DNA of 13,859 nt from an uncultured Bacilli bacterium. Lineage in GTDB: Bacteria > Bacillota_I > Bacilli_A > RF39 > UBA660. This document shows positions 13,374 through 13,859 of the stretch, in pieces. Position 1 is the first letter of the stretch. Every line of letters starts with the position of its first letter. The notes under the pieces were generated by a model. The model was given only the letters and a program-made list of their open reading frames with translations. It did not search any database and was not told the origin of the DNA. The DNA lies in contig CAKPLX010000030.1 of the NCBI GenBank assembly GCA_934167785.1, positions 1-13,859 of the forward strand, given 5' to 3'. The translations under genes were made by a program, and so were the position numbers.

Positions 13374-13631
13374 ATGGCAACATTTAAAAGAGATTTTACT
13401 TACGATGAAGATATAATTAAGACTGTAGCTAAAAATATAAGAAAATATAGAAAAAAGAAAAATGTTACTCAAGAACAACTAGCAGTAGATATTGGAGTAT
13501 CTCCTGAATTTTATAGAAAATTTGAGAGTACACTTGGTAGCGAGGGTATAACATTAGTAAATGTATATAAAATATCAGTGGTTTTAGGTATTTCTATTGA
13601 TAAATTTTTTGAAGAAAACAAGGACGATTAG
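13374..13631 (+). CDS. Small XRE-family (Cro/C1 HTH) DNA-binding regulator
   Basis: An 85-residue protein that is almost all helix-turn-helix: KNIRKYRKKKNVTQEQLAVD at residues 20-39 is the Cro/C1-type helix 1-2, with recognition helix around VSPEFYRKFES, then the last helices ending GISIDKFFEEN. These bind DNA as dimers. A length of about 85 is normal for stand-alone XRE regulators with no ligand domain. The ATG (13374) follows AGGTGAG (13364-13370). It is divergent from the anchored protein gene, with 125 bases between, and probably regulates that intergenic region; its own -10 is unclear. The stop overlaps the convergent gene's stop (TTAG at 13628-13631). Confidence 0.9.
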   Translation: MATFKRDFTYDEDIIKTVAKNIRKYRKKKNVTQEQLAVDIGVSPEFYRKFESTLGSEGITLVNVYKISVVLGISIDKFFEENKDD

Positions 13632-13859
13632 ATACTAATATCAAAATAGCCCTTTTCTATATCTTTTTCATTTTCTTTAACATAATCGTAATTGTCTTTT
13701 ATATCAAACATTTCTTTATCATCAATAATTCCATGAGTGTATAATTCTCTTGAAAAATCCATATATTTTTCTCTTATATCTTTTTTATAGAATATATGTC
13801 TTTATATTCATTTATTATTTTATATTCTTGTTGAATGTAGTAACGAATTCCTTTTCTTG
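13628..13859 (-). pseudogene. 3' end of an unrecognised gene, apparent frameshift
   Basis: Runs off the right edge. Two - strand frames join: from the edge RKGIRYYIQQEYKIINEYKD until a TAA just after 13781-13786, and then, in the next frame, DIREKYMDFSRELYTHGI to the stop at 13628. Inserting one A into the six-A run (T on + strand, 13781-13786) merges them into one frame. The residues are Lys/Asp/Tyr-rich and soluble; I recognise no family. The shift may be a sequencing error in a homopolymer, phase variation or true decay. Tail-to-tail overlap with the XRE gene. Confidence 0.55.

Noticed and set aside
1..13859. CRISPR arrays, tRNA or rRNA genes, replication origins
   Set aside because: No regularly spaced repeats, no cloverleaf-like or CCA-ended segments, no conserved rRNA blocks and no DnaA-box clusters were seen.

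Overview
The window is AT-rich (GC roughly 25-30% by eye) with strong AAGGAGG-type ribosome binding sites, tightly overlapping genes and TGA used as a stop (Trp is TGG throughout). This points to a low-GC member of the Bacillota (Bacilli/Erysipelotrichia- or Clostridia-like), standard genetic code 11. No rRNA, tRNA or CRISPR array is visible. The number of decayed genes suggests a flexible, accessory chromosomal region.

Layout. (1) 1-2653, + strand: a terminator of an off-window gene, then a three-gene operon: a HELSH-motif putative zinc metalloprotein, 3-methyladenine DNA glycosylase I (tag), and a DUF1848 gene wrecked by stops and frameshifts; a terminator follows at 2729. (2) 2973-6512, + strand: a DUF4116-repeat protein followed by two tandem paralogs of unknown function, preceded by a 28-bp tandem duplication that copies the ribosome binding site. 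(3) 10567-6501, - strand: a copper-resistance operon, csoR - (HMA + SafE-like membrane domain + cupredoxin fusion) - copA - decayed copZ-like gene, driven by one promoter whose -35/-10 spacer is a CsoR-type operator. The genes are coupled by 1-4 base overlaps or very short gaps. (4) 10634-12172: remnants, namely a short - strand fragment with its own terminator and a + strand gene that looks 5'-truncated and is split by an in-frame TAA. (5) 12194-12505: a compact candidate type I toxin-antitoxin locus, in which a 30-codon hydrophobic peptide gene (-) is converged on by a small antisense RNA (+). (6) 12528-13859: an anchored extracellular protein (-) divergent from a small XRE regulator (+), then the 3' end of an unrecognised, frameshifted - strand gene running off the right edge.

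The strongest new-biology candidate is region 5. It has a clean sigma-A-like promoter for the antisense RNA, separate terminators on both strands, a peptide with Lys-flanked membrane segment, a 5' UTR with an anti-Shine-Dalgarno CCTCC, and a long-range inverted repeat that would let the 5' and 3' UTRs of the toxin mRNA pair (hok-like fold-back). It lies in noncoding sequence that ordinary gene calling would leave blank. The copper operon is functionally the best understood: CsoR senses Cu(I), CopA exports it, the fusion protein probably traffics or handles copper at the membrane, and the copper-chaperone gene appears to be dying.
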